A DNA stretch of 6,268 nucleotides from Candidatus Hodarchaeota archaeon (lineage in GTDB: Archaea > Asgardarchaeota > Heimdallarchaeia > Hodarchaeales > YT1-039): contig JAEOTF010000475.1 in NCBI GenBank assembly GCA_016840025.1, positions 1 to 6,268 of the forward strand, read 5' to 3'. Of this stretch, positions 5,392 to 6,268 are shown piece by piece. Position 1 is the first letter of the stretch, and each line of letters opens with the position of its first letter. Both the position numbers and the translations under genes were made by a program. The notes under the pieces were generated by a model, which was not told the origin of the DNA, did not search any database, and saw only the letters and a list, made by a program, of their open reading frames with translations.

Positions 5392-6186
5392 ATGGCGCAT
5401 AATATGAATGGAGCTTATTTTTTTAAAGAAAATTTTGTTGAAAAACTTTTAGTGGTAGGAGACATTCATGGTGATTTTGAGAGTCTTAAAAATGCTTTAG
5501 CCTATTTCGATAAACTTTCAGCTAGTTCAAAGGTAAGCATAATATTCTTAGGAGATTATGCTGACCGGGGACATAATGGACTAGAAGTTGTTGAGACTTT
5601 AAGAAAAATTTCATTGAATAATAATAGAATCATACTTTTAAGGGGAAATCATGAGAACTATACACCAGATGGGGTACCTACTTTCCATCCTTGTGACCTT
5701 CCTAATGAAGTAGAAATGAAACTACAAAGAAACTGGAAAGATTTTTGGGAGTCACAATTAAAACAATTTTTTGATCAATTATACTTAGTTGCTAAATTTA
5801 AAAACATCCTCTTTGTTCATGCCGGGATAAGTTCAGAAATCAATAATTTTCAAGATCTCAAAAATCCATCACCTGGAATAATAGAGGATATTTTGTGGAG
5901 TGATCCTGGGGATATTTCGGGGTCATTTCCAAATCCAAGAGGTGGTGGAAAATTATTTGGTCATAATATCAGCAAGGAAGTATGTGACAAATTAAACATA
6001 AATTACATAATAAGGAGTCATGAGCCCAGAAAAGCGTACATTAGACCATATATTGAGCATGAAGGGAAAATTATCACCATTTCTTCTACTAGGGTTTATG
6101 GGGGCAAATCACATATGATAGAATTAGATACAAATAACTTGCCAACAACGGTTACCGATATTTTGAATCAAACTGTCTATATTTAA
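5392..6186 (+). CDS. PPP-family Ser/Thr protein phosphatase (metallophosphoesterase)
   Basis: A 264-residue cytoplasmic metal-dependent phosphatase with the full PPP motif set: GDIHG (23-27), GDYADRG (54-60), RGNHE (84-88), HAGI (143-146) and the later His in IIRSHEP (207-212). LWSDP (168-172) and SSTRVYGG (231-238) occupy places where PP1/PP2A-like enzymes have LWSDP and the metal/substrate-side SAPNYC-like segment. The Asp, His and Asn ligands of a two-metal centre are all present. Two common positions differ: GDYADRG has Ala for Val, and HAG replaces HGG. Family enzymes remove phosphate from Ser/Thr and sometimes other small phosphoesters; the target here is unknown and no kinase gene is in the window. 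Start ATG 5392 is chosen; ATG 5404 is possible and would still keep all motifs. AT-rich like the preceding acetyltransferase gene, suggesting a common history. Confidence 0.9.
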   Translation: MAHNMNGAYFFKENFVEKLLVVGDIHGDFESLKNALAYFDKLSASSKVSIIFLGDYADRGHNGLEVVETLRKISLNNNRIILLRGNHENYTPDGVPTFHPCDLPNEVEMKLQRNWKDFWESQLKQFFDQLYLVAKFKNILFVHAGISSEINNFQDLKNPSPGIIEDILWSDPGDISGSFPNPRGGGKLFGHNISKEVCDKLNINYIIRSHEPRKAYIRPYIEHEGKIITISSTRVYGGKSHMIELDTNNLPTTVTDILNQTVYI

Positions 6187-6268
6187 AATGAAATGGTTTA
6201 AACGCAAACTAATTGCTAATGTAGAAGATGTGAACAATACATAACTTTTAGAGTTCATCAATCTTCAG

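Noticed and set aside
4721..5794. A 13-base direct repeat TACTTAGTTGCTA at 4721-4733 and 5782-5794
   Set aside because: In 6 kb of AT-rich DNA one such match is expected at about chance level, and the second copy is inside the phosphatase coding sequence.
6188..6244. An 18-codon ORF (MKWFKRKLIANVEDVNNT) starting two bases after the phosphatase stop codon
   Set aside because: Too short, no ribosome binding site or recognisable motif, and it ends before the window edge; it may be chance or the start of a broken gene, which cannot be decided here.

Overview
The window looks archaeal. Several genes have a TATA-like box about 25-30 bases before a start codon and no ribosome binding site. The binding protein at the left edge has an archaeal class III (pilin-like) N-terminus followed by a Thr-rich linker. 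A tRNA 3' end in the intergenic DNA carries an encoded CCA. GC is moderate on the left and in the centre and falls visibly on the right. A mesophilic, uncultured-type crenarchaeal-side lineage (for example Bathyarchaeia-like) would fit, but the sequence alone does not fix the taxon.

Left part (1-1354, all minus strand): the N-terminal third of a BMP/PnrA-family substrate-binding lipoprotein-type protein runs off the left edge. Upstream of it lie two gene stumps not visible as normal ORFs. One is the last ~67 codons of a molybdopterin-binding (xanthine dehydrogenase/aldehyde oxidase family) large subunit. The other is the first 43 codons of an NmrA-like NAD(P)-binding protein. Between them sits a small orphan gene of about 115 codons with its own TATA box, in AT-rich DNA. 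This looks like a scar where an insertion or rearrangement removed the rest of both genes.

Centre (1389-4296): a PadR-family repressor gene on the minus strand is transcribed away from a two-gene plus-strand operon encoding a DrrA-like ABC ATPase and an ABC-2 type permease. This is the classic layout of a PadR-controlled drug or lipid exporter. One short AT-rich intergenic stretch carries both promoters.

Right part (4297-6268): a 557-base gene-free stretch contains a 24-base piece matching the 3' end of a tRNA (T-loop, T-stem 3' strand, acceptor 3' strand, G discriminator, CCA), most like tRNA-Arg. Such pieces are typical remnants of integration into a tRNA gene. The stretch also contains a perfect 11-bp inverted repeat. 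It is followed by two AT-rich genes with their own promoters: a RimI/Ard1-like N-acetyltransferase and a PPP-family Ser/Thr protein phosphatase. No CRISPR array, rRNA, complete tRNA or transposase gene is visible. The points most worth following are the tRNA 3' fragment, the two stumps around the orphan gene, and the shared PadR/exporter control region.
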